Below are positions 18,041 to 27,090 of a DNA stretch of 64,000 bases, in pieces. The stretch lies in NCBI RefSeq assembly GCF_003815775.1, contig NZ_CP033926.1, positions 3,658,001 through 3,722,000 on the forward strand, in the 5' to 3' direction. The position numbers were made by a program, and so were the translations under genes. Origin of the DNA: Chryseobacterium joostei. GTDB taxonomy: Bacteria; Bacteroidota; Bacteroidia; Flavobacteriales; Weeksellaceae. The notes beneath the pieces were generated by a model. That model was not told the DNA's origin. It worked only from the letters and a program-made list of their open reading frames with translations, and did no database searches. Positions within the stretch are counted from its first letter, which is position 1. Every line of letters begins with the position of its first letter.

Positions 18041-18664
18041 ATGTCAGGTATTATTGGTAAAAAAATCGGTATGACTTCTTTGTTTAACGAAGACGGGAAA
18101 AACATTCCTTGTACAGTTATTCAAGCTGGTCCATGCTCGATTTTACAGGTCAGAACCTTAGAAAAAGACGGTTATACAGCTGTTCAATTAGGTTTCGATG
18201 ACAAGAGTGAAAAGAACGTTGGTAAAGCGTTAGCTGGCCATTTTAAAAAGGCTGGTTCTGCTCCTAAAGCTAAATTAGTAGAATTCCATGATGGGTTCTC
18301 AGATGCGAAAGTAGGAGAAGAAGTAAAAGTTGATTTATTCATCGAAGGTGAATATGTTGACGTAACAGGAACTTCAAAAGGTAAAGGCTTCCAGGGTGTT
18401 GTTAAAAGACACGGATTTGGAGGTGTAATGCAGGCAACTCATGGTCAGCACAACAGACTTAGAGCTCCAGGTTCTATCGGTGCTGGTTCAGACCCTTCAA
18501 GAGTATTCAAAGGGATGAGAATGGCTGGAAGAATGGGAGGTGAGCAGGTAACTGTTCAAAACCTTCAAGTGTTAAAAGTTGATCAAGAACAAAATCTTTT
18601 AGTAGTAAAAGGTGCTGTTCCGGGAGCTAAAAATTCTTATGTAATTATCAGAAAATGGAACTAG
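18041..18664 (+). CDS. rplC: 50S ribosomal protein uL3
   Basis: The protein has 207 residues and is an early 23S rRNA-binding assembly protein near the peptidyl-transferase centre. Family hallmarks are [17 protein letters not shown] at the N terminus and the extended loop ([38 protein letters not shown]). It is the first gene of the superoperon here, because rpsJ is elsewhere. Its stop overlaps the rplD start by ten bases, suggesting translational coupling. Confidence 0.98.
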   Translation: MSGIIGKKIGMTSLFNEDGKNIPCTVIQAGPCSILQVRTLEKDGYTAVQLGFDDKSEKNVGKALAGHFKKAGSAPKAKLVEFHDGFSDAKVGEEVKVDLFIEGEYVDVTGTSKGKGFQGVVKRHGFGGVMQATHGQHNRLRAPGSIGAGSDPSRVFKGMRMAGRMGGEQVTVQNLQVLKVDQEQNLLVVKGAVPGAKNSYVIIRKWN

Positions 18665-19284
18665 TAGTATTAAATACATCAGGAAAAGAGACCGGAAGAA
18701 AAGTAACTCTAGACGAAACAGTATTCGGAATTGAGCCAAATCAGCACGCGGTTTACTTAGAAGTTAAACAGTACCTTGCTGCACAAAGACAAGGGACTCA
18801 TAAAGCAAAAGAAAGAAGCGAAATTACAGCTTCTACTAAAAAGCTTAAGAAGCAAAAAGGATCAGGATCTGCTAGATATGGTGATATCAAATCTCCAACT
18901 TTCAGAGGTGGAGGTAGAGTATTTGGACCAAAACCAAGAGACTACAGATTCAAATTGAACAAAGCTCTTAAGAGATTAGCTAAGAAATCTGTTTTATCTC
19001 AGAAAATGAGAGACAACAGCATTAAAGTTTTAGAAGATTTGAGCTTTGGTGCTCCTAAGACTAAAGATTTCATCAATGTATTAAATGCATTGGAACTTAA
19101 CGGTAAAAAATCTTTATTCGTTCTTCCTGAAGCTAACAAGAATGTGTATTTATCTTCAAGAAACTTACCTAAAACTAAAGTAATGAACTTCAACGAAATT
19201 AGTTCTTACGATCTAGTAAACGCAGGTGAGATTATTTTCTTCGAAGGTGCAGTTGAAAAATTCCAGGAAAATTTAAAGAAATAA
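18655..19284 (+). CDS. rplD: 50S ribosomal protein uL4
   Basis: The protein has 209 residues with the exit-tunnel loop ([36 protein letters not shown]). uL4 lines the nascent-peptide tunnel, and in E. coli it represses its own operon by binding the leader; whether this occurs here is unknown. The start ATG lies inside the last codons of rplC (10-base overlap). Confidence 0.98.
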   Translation: MELVVLNTSGKETGRKVTLDETVFGIEPNQHAVYLEVKQYLAAQRQGTHKAKERSEITASTKKLKKQKGSGSARYGDIKSPTFRGGGRVFGPKPRDYRFKLNKALKRLAKKSVLSQKMRDNSIKVLEDLSFGAPKTKDFINVLNALELNGKKSLFVLPEANKNVYLSSRNLPKTKVMNFNEISSYDLVNAGEIIFFEGAVEKFQENLKK

Positions 19285-19287
19285 GTC

Positions 19288-19578
19288 ATGTCTATTATTA
19301 TTAAACCAGTTATTTCAGAAAAGGCTAATTACCTTACAGATTTAAGAGGTTCTTATTCTTTCTTAGTTGAACCTAAGGCGAATAAAATCCAGATTAAAAA
19401 AGCTGTTGAAGCAGCTTACGGTGTAAAAGTAGCAGACGTTAACACAATGATTTATGCTCCGAAGGTTTCTTCAAAATACACTAAAAAAGGTCTTCAAGTA
19501 GGAAAGACAAACAAATTGAAAAAAGCGGTAATCAAACTTGCTGAAGGTGAGGTTATCGATATTTTTGCTGTAAATTAA
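19288..19578 (+). CDS. rplW: 50S ribosomal protein uL23
   Basis: The protein has 96 residues of normal length (SIIIKPVISEKANYLTD, VEAAYGVKVADVNTMIY). uL23 lies at the tunnel exit and docks trigger factor and SRP. It follows rplD by three bases within the superoperon. Confidence 0.98.
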   Translation: MSIIIKPVISEKANYLTDLRGSYSFLVEPKANKIQIKKAVEAAYGVKVADVNTMIYAPKVSSKYTKKGLQVGKTNKLKKAVIKLAEGEVIDIFAVN

Positions 19579-19600
19579 TTATTAATTATAAATAATAGTA

Positions 19601-20422
19601 ATGTCTGTTAGAAAATTAAAACCTATCACCCCGGGACAGAGATTCAGAATTGTAAACAATTTTGAAGAAATTACTACCAACAAACCAGAGAAATCTCTAA
19701 CAGTTGGTATTAGTAAGTCAGGTGGACGTAACCAAACTGGTAAAATGACCATGCGTTACACCGGAGGTGGACACAAAAAGAAATACAGAATTATTGACTT
19801 CAAAAGAAACAAAGCAAACGTTGAAGCAACTGTAAAAACTGTAGAGTACGATCCAAACAGAACTGCATTTATCGCTTTATTAGAGTATGCTGATGGAGAG
19901 AAGAGATATATCATCGCTCCAAACGGTATCAAGGTTGATCAGAAAGTAATTTCTGGTGAAAGCGTAGAACCAAATGTAGGGAATGCAATGAAATTGAAAA
20001 ACATTCCATTAGGTACTGTTATTTCTTGTGTTGAAATGAAGCCTGGTCAAGGTGCTATTTTAGCAAGAAGTGCTGGTTCTTCAGCTCAATTAACTTCTAG
20101 AGATGGTAAATATGCAATCATCAAATTGCCTTCAGGAGAATCAAGAATGATCCTTACTGAATGTTATGCAATGATTGGATCTGTTTCTAACTCAGATCAT
20201 CAGTTAACTGTATCAGGTAAGGCTGGTAGAAGCAGATGGTTAGGTAGAAGACCAAGAACAAGAGCAGTTGTAATGAACCCAGTAGATCACCCAATGGGAG
20301 GTGGTGAAGGACGTTCTTCAGGAGGTCACCCAAGATCTAGAAATGGTATGCCTGCTAAAGGTTACAAAACCAGAAAGAAAAATAAAGCGTCTAACCGTCA
20401 TATCATATCTAAACGTAAATAA
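19601..20422 (+). CDS. rplB: 50S ribosomal protein uL2
   Basis: The protein has 273 residues and binds 23S rRNA near the peptidyl-transferase centre and subunit bridge. The diagnostic C-terminal [20 protein letters not shown] (conserved histidine region) and the basic tail [18 protein letters not shown] are intact, as is [17 protein letters not shown]. It is preceded by a 22-base AT-rich gap after rplW. Confidence 0.98.
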   Translation: MSVRKLKPITPGQRFRIVNNFEEITTNKPEKSLTVGISKSGGRNQTGKMTMRYTGGGHKKKYRIIDFKRNKANVEATVKTVEYDPNRTAFIALLEYADGEKRYIIAPNGIKVDQKVISGESVEPNVGNAMKLKNIPLGTVISCVEMKPGQGAILARSAGSSAQLTSRDGKYAIIKLPSGESRMILTECYAMIGSVSNSDHQLTVSGKAGRSRWLGRRPRTRAVVMNPVDHPMGGGEGRSSGGHPRSRNGMPAKGYKTRKKNKASNRHIISKRK

Positions 20423-20424
20423 TT

Positions 20425-20703
20425 ATGGCAAGATCACTTAAAAAAGGACCATTCATTCATCATACTTTAGATAAGAAGGTTCAGACAAACATAGAGTCTG
20501 GTAAGAAGACAGTTATCAAAACTTGGTCTAGAGCATCAATGATCTCTCCGGACTTCGTAGGACAAACTATTGCAGTACACAACGGGAAATCTTTTATCCC
20601 TGTTTATGTTACAGAAAACATGGTTGGTCACAAGCTAGGCGAATTTTCTCCAACAAGATCTTTCAGAGGTCATGGTGGTAACAAAAACAAAGGAAGTAGA
20701 TAA
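20425..20703 (+). CDS. rpsS: 30S ribosomal protein uS19
   Basis: The protein has 92 residues with the family sequence [36 protein letters not shown] and a glycine-rich basic tail. It sits in the 30S head at the inter-subunit face. It is two bases after rplB and two before rplV. Confidence 0.98.
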   Translation: MARSLKKGPFIHHTLDKKVQTNIESGKKTVIKTWSRASMISPDFVGQTIAVHNGKSFIPVYVTENMVGHKLGEFSPTRSFRGHGGNKNKGSR

Positions 20704-20705
20704 TC

Positions 20706-21104
20706 ATGGGATCAAGAAAAAGAGAAAGTGCATTAGCACGTAAATTGACAAACCAAGATGTAGTAAAAGCAATCCACAATGATTGCCCATCTTCTCCAAG
20801 AAAAATGAGATTAGTAGCTGATATCATTAGAGGAGAGCAAGTAGATAAAGCTTTATACATTCTAAAATATTCTAAAAAAGACGCATCTAACAAGTTAGAA
20901 AAAGTATTGCTTTCAGCAATGGCTAACTGGCAGACTAAAAACGAAGGTGCTGATATTGAAGAAGCAAACCTTATCGTTAAAGAAATTTTTGTAGACAGTG
21001 CAAGACAATTGAAGAGACTAAGACCAGCTCCACAAGGTAGAGGGTATAGAATCAGAAAAAGATCAAACCACATTACATTAATCTTAGGTAAAAAAGAAAA
21101 TTAA
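20706..21104 (+). CDS. rplV: 50S ribosomal protein uL22
   Basis: The protein has 132 residues ([21 protein letters not shown] and the beta-hairpin [22 protein letters not shown] that reaches the exit tunnel). The hairpin is the region where macrolide-resistance insertions arise in other bacteria, and it looks ordinary here. It lies seven bases before rpsC. Confidence 0.98.
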   Translation: MGSRKRESALARKLTNQDVVKAIHNDCPSSPRKMRLVADIIRGEQVDKALYILKYSKKDASNKLEKVLLSAMANWQTKNEGADIEEANLIVKEIFVDSARQLKRLRPAPQGRGYRIRKRSNHITLILGKKEN

Positions 21105-21111
21105 TCAAGGT

Positions 21112-21861
21112 ATGGGACAGAAGACAAATCCAATTGGTAATAGATTAGGTATCATCAGAGGATGGGATTCTAACTGGTTTGGTGGAAACGATTATGGAGA
21201 CAGAATCGCTGAAGACTACAAAATCAGAAGATACCTTGAGGCTAGATTATCTAAAGGTGGTATTTCAAAAATTTATATTGAAAGAACATTAAAATTAGTA
21301 ACAGTTACAATCACTACTGCTAGACCGGGACTTATCATCGGTAAAGGAGGTCAGGAAGTTGATAAATTGAAAGAAGAATTGAAGAAACTTACAGGTAAGG
21401 ATATTCAAATCAATATTTTCGAAATCAAAAGACCTGAATTAGATGCTGTACTAGTTGCTGATAGTATTTCTAAGCAAATTGAAAACAGAATCTCTTACAG
21501 AAGAGCTGTTAAAATGGCAATGGCAAGTACTATGAGAATGGGTGCTGAAGGTATCAAAGTTCAAATCTCTGGTAGATTGAACGGAGCTGAAATGGCAAGA
21601 TCAGAATCTTTCAAAGACGGAAGAATTCCATTGTCAACTTTCAGAGCTGATATCGATTATCACTGGGCAGAAGCTCACACTACTTACGGTAGACTAGGTG
21701 TAAAAGTTTGGATCATGAAAGGTGAAGTTTACGGTAAAAGAGAACTTTCTCCACTAGTGGGACAACAGAAAAAAGGAGGTCAGTCAGATAGAGGAAACAG
21801 AGGTGGAGACAGAGACAACAGAAGACCTAGAAAAAACAACAACAATAACAATAATAATTAA
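21112..21861 (+). CDS. rpsC: 30S ribosomal protein uS3
   Basis: The protein has 249 residues with a KH domain ([21 protein letters not shown]) and the C-terminal S3 domain ([20 protein letters not shown]). uS3 lines the mRNA entry tunnel. The last roughly 30 residues form a low-complexity tail ([18 protein letters not shown] then a run of asparagines), longer than in E. coli and of a kind seen in Bacteroidota. The AAC/AAT run encoding it is itself a simple-sequence stretch. Confidence 0.98.
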   Translation: MGQKTNPIGNRLGIIRGWDSNWFGGNDYGDRIAEDYKIRRYLEARLSKGGISKIYIERTLKLVTVTITTARPGLIIGKGGQEVDKLKEELKKLTGKDIQINIFEIKRPELDAVLVADSISKQIENRISYRRAVKMAMASTMRMGAEGIKVQISGRLNGAEMARSESFKDGRIPLSTFRADIDYHWAEAHTTYGRLGVKVWIMKGEVYGKRELSPLVGQQKKGGQSDRGNRGGDRDNRRPRKNNNNNNNN

Positions 21862-21921
21862 AATTTTAGATTAGAAATTTTGAATTTTAAATTACCGTTA
21901 CTTTTTTAAAATTAAAAAAAA

Positions 21922-21949
21922 TCTAAAATCTAAAATCTAAAATCTAAAA
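21922..21949. repeat. Four tandem copies of TCTAAAA between rpsC and rplP
   Basis: The heptamer TCTAAAA is repeated four times without error at 21922-21949, within a 98-base AT-rich gap. Part of the array (AATCTAAAAT) is the exact reverse complement of ATTTTAGATT just after the rpsC stop, so the gap can fold into a hairpin. Copy number may vary between strains. Confidence 0.85.
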
Positions 21950-21959
21950 TTTAGAAATT

Positions 21960-22385
21960 ATGTTACAACCAAAAAGAACCAAATTCCGTAGAGTTCACAA
22001 GATGAAGATGAAGGGGAATGCCCAAAGAGGTAGTCAACTTGCTTACGGAACTTTTGGGATCAAAGCTACGGAAGGAGCTTGGATCACTGCAAGACAAATT
22101 GAAGCAGCTCGTATTGCTGCTACAAGATATATGAAGAGAGAAGGTCAACTATGGATCAAAATCTTCCCAGATAAGCCAATTACTAAGAAACCAGCGGAAG
22201 TACGTATGGGTAAAGGTAAGGGTGCTGTTGAATATTGGGTGGCTGTAGTAAAACCAGGTAAAATTATGTTCGAAATCGGAGGTGTATCTTACGATATCGC
22301 TAAGGAAGCTTTAAGACTTGCTGCACAAAAATTACCAGTAGTTACTAAATTCATCGTTGCTAACGATTTTGTTAAACCTCTATAA
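21960..22385 (+). CDS. rplP: 50S ribosomal protein uL16
   Basis: The protein has 141 residues ([54 protein letters not shown]). uL16 contacts the A-site tRNA. It is the first gene after the unusually long repeat-bearing gap, so its expression may be tuned separately from the upstream genes. Confidence 0.98.
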   Translation: MLQPKRTKFRRVHKMKMKGNAQRGSQLAYGTFGIKATEGAWITARQIEAARIAATRYMKREGQLWIKIFPDKPITKKPAEVRMGKGKGAVEYWVAVVKPGKIMFEIGGVSYDIAKEALRLAAQKLPVVTKFIVANDFVKPL

Positions 22386-22397
22386 TCTTTGAATACA

Positions 22398-22583
22398 ATG
22401 AAAAATGCTGATATTAAAAATTTAAGCGCGGGTGATATTCAAGCTCAATTAACTGAAGCAAAAGCTCAATATTCTAAATTGAAATTGGCTCATGCAATCA
22501 GCCCAATTGAAAACCCGATTCAAATCAAAGATTTGAGAAGAACAATCGCAAGACTAAACACTGAGTTAACTAACAAACAATAA
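22398..22583 (+). CDS. rpmC: 50S ribosomal protein uL29
   Basis: The protein has 61 residues starting at the ATG 22398 (MKNADIKNLSAGDIQAQLTE). An in-frame TTG nine bases upstream is less likely. The two-helix coiled structure with IKDLRRTIARLNTEL is typical. uL29 lies next to uL23 at the tunnel exit. Confidence 0.96.
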   Translation: MKNADIKNLSAGDIQAQLTEAKAQYSKLKLAHAISPIENPIQIKDLRRTIARLNTELTNKQ

Positions 22584-22595
22584 TTTCATTTTACA

Positions 22596-22850
22596 ATGGA
22601 TAGAAATTTAAGAAAAGAAAGAATCGGAGTGGTTTCCAGCAATAAAATGGAAAAAACTATTGTTGTTAGTGAAACTACAAGAGTAAAGCACCCGATGTAC
22701 GGTAAATTCGTTTTGAAAACAAAAAAATATACTGCACACGACGAGAACAACGAATGCACAGAAGGTGATACAGTTCTTATCCAAGAAACTAGACCTATGA
22801 GCAAGAGCAAGAGATGGAGATTAGTAAGAATCATTGAAAAAGCTAAGTAA
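22596..22850 (+). CDS. rpsQ: 30S ribosomal protein uS17
   Basis: The protein has 84 residues of OB-fold with [39 protein letters not shown] and [19 protein letters not shown]. It is a primary 16S rRNA-binding protein. It is the last gene of what is the S10 operon in E. coli; here rplN follows after two bases without a break. Confidence 0.98.
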   Translation: MDRNLRKERIGVVSSNKMEKTIVVSETTRVKHPMYGKFVLKTKKYTAHDENNECTEGDTVLIQETRPMSKSKRWRLVRIIEKAK

Positions 22851-22852
22851 TA

Positions 22853-23221
22853 ATGTTACAAACAGAATCAAGATTAAAAGTTGCTGATAACACAGGTGCA
22901 AAAGAAGTACTAGTTATCAGAGTTCTGGGAGGAACCAGAAGAAGATATGCTTCAGTTGGTGATAAAATCGTTGTTACTATCAAGGATTCTACACCATCAG
23001 GAAACGCTAAAAAAGGTCAGGTATCTAAAGCTGTAGTAGTAAGAACTAAAAAAGCAGTAAGAAGAAAAGATGGTTCATACATCAAGTTCGACGACAATGC
23101 TTGTGTATTACTAAACGCAGCGGGAGAAATGAGAGGAACTCGTGTTTTCGGACCAGTTGCTCGTGAGTTGAGAGACAAAGAATATATGAAAATCATTTCA
23201 TTAGCTCCTGAAGTACTTTAA
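22853..23221 (+). CDS. rplN: 50S ribosomal protein uL14
   Basis: The protein has 122 residues and is among the most conserved in the cluster ([50 protein letters not shown]). It sits at the subunit interface and binds RsfS. It begins the spc-type part of the superoperon. Confidence 0.98.
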   Translation: MLQTESRLKVADNTGAKEVLVIRVLGGTRRRYASVGDKIVVTIKDSTPSGNAKKGQVSKAVVVRTKKAVRRKDGSYIKFDDNACVLLNAAGEMRGTRVFGPVARELRDKEYMKIISLAPEVL

Positions 23222-23242
23222 TTTTTAAAATTTTTTAAAGAA

Positions 23243-23569
23243 ATGTCAAAGTTAAAAATAAAAAGAGGAGATAACGTAATCATTACTACTGGTAAGAAAG
23301 ATATCAAAGGTAAAACTGGTGAAGTTATTGAAGTGATCAAGAAAGAAGGTAGAGACCCTAGAGTAATTGTTGCAGGACTTAACATCGTTAAAAAACACGT
23401 TAAGCCTTCAGCTTCAAATCCTCAAGGAGGAATTACTGAAAAGGAAGCTTCTATTCATATCTCAAACGTAGCTTTAGTTGGTAAAGACGGAAAAGCTATC
23501 AAAATCGGTTACAAAATCGAAGGAGATACGAAAGTAAGAATCAACAAAAAAACGGGTGAAACTTTATAA
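23243..23569 (+). CDS. rplX: 50S ribosomal protein uL24
   Basis: The protein has 108 residues with the KOW motif near the N terminus (IKRGDNVIITTGKKDIKGKTG) and the linker NIVKKHVKPSASNPQGG. It is an assembly initiator of the large subunit. It lies 21 bases after rplN. Confidence 0.98.
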   Translation: MSKLKIKRGDNVIITTGKKDIKGKTGEVIEVIKKEGRDPRVIVAGLNIVKKHVKPSASNPQGGITEKEASIHISNVALVGKDGKAIKIGYKIEGDTKVRINKKTGETL

Positions 23570-23582
23570 TTTAAATTAACAC

Positions 23583-24134
23583 ATGGAATTTATAGCAAGA
23601 CCCAAAAAAATATATAAAGAGCAAATTGTTCCTGCAATGATGGAAGAATTTGGGTACAAGTCAATCATGCAAGTACCTAGATTAGAGAAAATCGTTATTT
23701 CGCAAGGTTTAGGAGATGCTACTGCAGATAAGAAAATTATTGATTATGCTGTAGAAGAATTAACTAACATTACAGGTCAGAAAGCAGTAGGTACAATCTC
23801 TAAGAAAGATGAAGCTGCATTCAAACTTAGAAAAGGAATGCCTGTAGGAGCAAAAGTAACATTGAGAGCTCAGAGAATGTATGAGTTCTTAGACAGACTT
23901 ACTTCTTCTGCTTTACCACGTATCAGAGATTTCTCTGGTATCAAAGCAGATGGTTTCGATGGTAGAGGTAACTACAACTTAGGTATTACTGAGCAAATTA
24001 TCTTCCCTGAAATCGTAATTGACAAAGTGAAAAAAATCCAAGGGATGGACATCACTTTCGTTACAACTGCGAAGACAGATAAAGAAGCTAAAGCATTATT
24101 AACTCACTTCGGTTTACCATTTAAAAAGAACTAA
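23583..24134 (+). CDS. rplE: 50S ribosomal protein uL5
   Basis: The protein has 183 residues ([51 protein letters not shown]). uL5 carries 5S rRNA into the central protuberance. It lies 13 bases after rplX and three before rpsN. Confidence 0.98.
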   Translation: MEFIARPKKIYKEQIVPAMMEEFGYKSIMQVPRLEKIVISQGLGDATADKKIIDYAVEELTNITGQKAVGTISKKDEAAFKLRKGMPVGAKVTLRAQRMYEFLDRLTSSALPRIRDFSGIKADGFDGRGNYNLGITEQIIFPEIVIDKVKKIQGMDITFVTTAKTDKEAKALLTHFGLPFKKN

Positions 24135-24137
24135 GAA

Positions 24138-24407
24138 ATGGCTAAAGAATCAATGAAAGCGCGTGAGCGCAAAAGAGAAGCACTTGTTGCTAAATACGCT
24201 GACAAAAGAAAAGCTTTAAAAGAAGCAGGTGATTACGAAGGACTTCAAAAATTACCTAAAAATGCTTCTCCTGTAAGATTACACAACAGATGTAAACTAA
24301 CAGGTAGACCAAGAGGATACATGAGAACGTTTGGACTTTCCAGAGTAACTTTCAGAGAAATGGCAAACAACGGTCTTATCCCAGGTGTAAGAAAAGCTAG
24401 TTGGTAA
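24138..24407 (+). CDS. rpsN: 30S ribosomal protein uS14, zinc-independent form
   Basis: The protein has 89 residues of the long C-minus type. Only one cysteine ([20 protein letters not shown]) remains where zinc-binding forms have two CxxC pairs. It binds the 30S head. It is followed by an exceptional 144-base gap with a terminator-like hairpin before rpsH. Confidence 0.98.
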   Translation: MAKESMKARERKREALVAKYADKRKALKEAGDYEGLQKLPKNASPVRLHNRCKLTGRPRGYMRTFGLSRVTFREMANNGLIPGVRKASW

Positions 24408-24455
24408 CAATTACAAATTAATCCGGACAATTAAGTTGTTCAGATACTAAAGATA

Positions 24456-24494
24456 AAAATATCAGACCTAAGAATTTCTGAAGTCTGATATTTT
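24456..24494 (+). promoter_or_regulatory. Hairpin between rpsN and rpsH (attenuator or S8-binding candidate)
   Basis: A perfect 12-bp stem AAAATATCAGAC/GTCTGATATTTT (24456-24467, 24483-24494) encloses a 15-base loop in the only large gap of the spc segment. The short T tract after the stem is interrupted, so termination would be partial. I saw no consensus promoter downstream of it. It may set the ratio of the downstream genes, or bind an r-protein such as uS8, which regulates spc in E. coli. Confidence 0.5.
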
Positions 24495-24551
24495 ATTCTT
24501 CAAGTCTTTACAATACTGATTGTCTATAACCAATAATTTTATAAAAGAAAA

Positions 24552-24950
24552 ATGGTAACAGATCCAATTTCAGATTTCCTAACAAGAGTAAGGAACGCAC
24601 AAAGCGCAGGCCACAAAGTGGTGGAAATTCCTGCATCGAAAATCAAAAAGGAGATTACTAAGATCTTATTTGATCAAGGGTATATCTTAAACTACAAGTT
24701 TGAAGATAACGCTGTTCAAGGAGTGATCAAAATCGCTTTAAAGTACGATAAGCAAACTAGCAAACCTGCTATTAAGTCTATTCAAAGAGCTTCTAGACCA
24801 GGTTTGAGACAGTACAAAGGTTCTACTGAACTTCCAAGAGTACTAAACGGTTTGGGTATTTCTATCATCTCTACTTCTAAAGGAGTAATGACTGACAAGA
24901 AAGCTAGAGAAGAGAAAGTAGGCGGTGAAGTAATCTGCTATGTTTATTAA
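24552..24950 (+). CDS. rpsH: 30S ribosomal protein uS8
   Basis: The protein has 132 residues (VTDPISDFLTRVRNAQSAGH at the N terminus, GISIISTSKGVMTDKKARE, GGEVICYVY at the end). uS8 is a primary 16S rRNA binder, and in E. coli it is the feedback repressor of the spc operon. Its position right after the long hairpin-bearing gap is therefore suggestive. Confidence 0.98.
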   Translation: MVTDPISDFLTRVRNAQSAGHKVVEIPASKIKKEITKILFDQGYILNYKFEDNAVQGVIKIALKYDKQTSKPAIKSIQRASRPGLRQYKGSTELPRVLNGLGISIISTSKGVMTDKKAREEKVGGEVICYVY

Positions 24951-24967
24951 TTTTTAATCAGAGGAAA

Positions 24968-25513
24968 ATGTCAAGAATTGGTAAAGCAATTATAACAATT
25001 CCAGCTGGAGTTACAGTCACTGAAAATAACGGTGTAGTAACTGTAAAAGGAGCTAAAGGAGAACTTTCTCAGGAGCTTACAGCAGGAATTACTTTAGAAC
25101 AGAAAGATGGTGAACTTAATGTAAACAGACCATCTGATTCTAAACAACACAAAGCGCTTCACGGTTTATACAGAGCGTTGATCGCCAACATGATCGTAGG
25201 TGTATCAGAAGGTTTCGAAAAGAAACTAGAACTAGTAGGGGTAGGATACAGAGCTTCTCACACAGGTCAAAAACTTGAGTTAGCGTTAGGATTCTCTCAC
25301 GGTATTGTATTAGAACTTCCAAATGAAGTAAAAATTGATACATTGACTGAAAAAGGTAAAAACCCAATTATTACTTTAGCGTCTCACGACAAGCAACTTC
25401 TAGGAATGGTTACTGCAAAGATCCGTTCTTTCAGAAAGCCTGAGCCATACAAAGGAAAAGGTGTAAGATTCGTAGGAGAAATTGTTAGACGTAAAGCTGG
25501 TAAATCTGCTTAA
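24968..25513 (+). CDS. rplF: 50S ribosomal protein uL6
   Basis: The protein has 181 residues with two similar alpha-beta domains (MSRIGKAIITIPAGVTVTEN; GVGYRASHTGQKLELALGFSH; terminal EPYKGKGVRFVGEIVRRKAGK). It sits near the GTPase centre. The leader AGAGGAAA just before the ATG is one of the few purine-rich ribosome-binding-like sites in the cluster. Confidence 0.98.
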   Translation: MSRIGKAIITIPAGVTVTENNGVVTVKGAKGELSQELTAGITLEQKDGELNVNRPSDSKQHKALHGLYRALIANMIVGVSEGFEKKLELVGVGYRASHTGQKLELALGFSHGIVLELPNEVKIDTLTEKGKNPIITLASHDKQLLGMVTAKIRSFRKPEPYKGKGVRFVGEIVRRKAGKSA

Positions 25514-25528
25514 TAAATTATAAGTATT

Positions 25529-25882
25529 ATGGCATTAAGTAAATTAGAAAAAAGAATAAGAATCAAAAGAAGAGTAAGAGGGAAAATCTCTGGATCTTCT
25601 GAATTGCCAAGATTATCTGTATACAAAAGTAATAAGGAAATTTACGCTCAGTTAATCGACGATAAAAATGGTAAAACTTTAGCATCAGCTTCTTCTAGAG
25701 AGAAAGGTGTAGACGCTAAAGGTACTAAGACTGAAGTTTCCGCTGCTGTTGGTAAGGCTATTGCTGCCAAAGCTATCGCTGCAGGAATCGAAAGTATTGT
25801 ATTTGACAGAAACGGTTTCGTTTACCACGGTAGAGTGAAAGCTTTAGCTGATGGTGCGAGAGAAGGTGGACTTAAATTCTAA
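25529..25882 (+). CDS. rplR: 50S ribosomal protein uL18
   Basis: The protein has 117 residues ([40 protein letters not shown]). It binds 5S rRNA with uL5. It lies 15 bases after rplF. Confidence 0.98.
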   Translation: MALSKLEKRIRIKRRVRGKISGSSELPRLSVYKSNKEIYAQLIDDKNGKTLASASSREKGVDAKGTKTEVSAAVGKAIAAKAIAAGIESIVFDRNGFVYHGRVKALADGAREGGLKF

Positions 25883-25901
25883 TCATTAAATTTCGGAAAA
25901 T

Positions 25902-26423
25902 ATGTTAGGACTAGATAATATAGAAAGAGTAAAACCGGGAGGATTAGAATTAAAAGATCGTCTCGTAGCTGTTAACAGAGTAACAAAAGTAACTAAAGGG
26001 GGTAGAGCTTTCGGATTTTCTGCTATTGTTGTAGTAGGTAACGAAGAAGGTGTTATCGGTTTCGGTTTAGGAAAATCTAAAGAGGTTGCTTCTGCAATTG
26101 CTAAAGCAGTTGAAGACGCTAAGAAAAACCTTGTGAAAGTTCCTGTAATGAACCACACTATTCCTCACCAAACTACTGCTAGATACGGTGGTGCAGATAT
26201 CTTCTTAAGACCTGCTTCTCACGGTACAGGACTTATCGCCGGTGGTGCGGTAAGAGCGGTATTGGAATCAGCTGGTATTCACGATATCCTTTCAAAATCT
26301 AAAGGATCTTCTAACCCTCACAACGTGGTGAAAGCTACTTTCAAAGCGTTATTGGATATCAGAAGACCTGAAGAGATCGCTAGAATGAGAGGAGTTTCTC
26401 TAAGTAAAGTGTTTAACGGTTAA
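25902..26423 (+). CDS. rpsE: 30S ribosomal protein uS5
   Basis: The protein has 173 residues with the dsRNA-binding-like N-terminal domain ([36 protein letters not shown]) and C-terminal [19 protein letters not shown]. uS5 lines the mRNA entry and affects decoding fidelity. Confidence 0.98.
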   Translation: MLGLDNIERVKPGGLELKDRLVAVNRVTKVTKGGRAFGFSAIVVVGNEEGVIGFGLGKSKEVASAIAKAVEDAKKNLVKVPVMNHTIPHQTTARYGGADIFLRPASHGTGLIAGGAVRAVLESAGIHDILSKSKGSSNPHNVVKATFKALLDIRRPEEIARMRGVSLSKVFNG

Positions 26424-26433
26424 TAATAAAACA

Positions 26434-26610
26434 ATGGCAACAATTAAAGTAAAACAAGTAAGAAGCGCTATTGGTAGAACAAAAACCCAAAAGAGAACGC
26501 TTGAAGCATTAGGATTAAAAAAACTTCACCAAGTTGTAGAACATGAAGCGACTCCTTCTATCTTAGGAATGATCGCTGCAGTAGGACACTTACTTGAAGT
26601 TCAAAAATAA
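26434..26610 (+). CDS. rpmD: 50S ribosomal protein uL30
   Basis: This short gene of 58 codons begins at ATG 26434, ten bases after rpsE. The product (MATIKVKQVRSAIGRTKTQK, LEALGLKKLHQVVEHEATPS) has the ferredoxin-like uL30 pattern, with IGR and LGL motifs in place. Its position between rpsE and rplO is conserved in bacteria. Confidence 0.97.
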   Translation: MATIKVKQVRSAIGRTKTQKRTLEALGLKKLHQVVEHEATPSILGMIAAVGHLLEVQK

Positions 26611-26631
26611 TTTTATAAAAGAGAAATTAAA

Positions 26632-27081
26632 ATGAATTTAAATAACATACAACCTGCTGCAGGATCTACTTTCAACTCAAAGAGAATTGGTAGAGGTCAA
26701 GGTAGCGGAAAAGGAGGTACTTCAACAAAAGGACACAAAGGTCAGAAAGCTAGAGCTGGTTATTCTCAGAAAATCGGTTTCGAAGGTGGACAGATGCCTT
26801 TACAAAGAAGATTACCTAAATTCGGATTCAAAAACGTAAACAGAAAAGAGTTTAGAGGAGTTAACCTTGACACTATTCAAACTTTAATCGAGAACAAATC
26901 CATCACTGGAGATATCACGAAAGAAGTTTTAGTAGCAAACGGGATAGTTTCTAAAAACGAATTAGTGAAAATTATGGGTAGAGGAGAATTGAAATCTGCG
27001 GTTTCAATCTCTGCTGACAAGTTCACTAAATCTGCTGAAGAGCTTATTGCTAAGGCAGGTGGAAAAGCAATTACCTTATAA
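26632..27081 (+). CDS. rplO: 50S ribosomal protein uL15
   Basis: The protein has 149 residues: an N-terminal glycine-rich basic arm (RIGRGQGSGKGGTSTKGHKG, FEGGQMPLQRRLPKFGF) and a C-terminal globular domain. It is a late assembly protein. It lies nine bases before secY, so membrane-protein export is coupled to ribosome supply. Confidence 0.98.
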   Translation: MNLNNIQPAAGSTFNSKRIGRGQGSGKGGTSTKGHKGQKARAGYSQKIGFEGGQMPLQRRLPKFGFKNVNRKEFRGVNLDTIQTLIENKSITGDITKEVLVANGIVSKNELVKIMGRGELKSAVSISADKFTKSAEELIAKAGGKAITL

Positions 27082-27090
27082 TACTTACTA

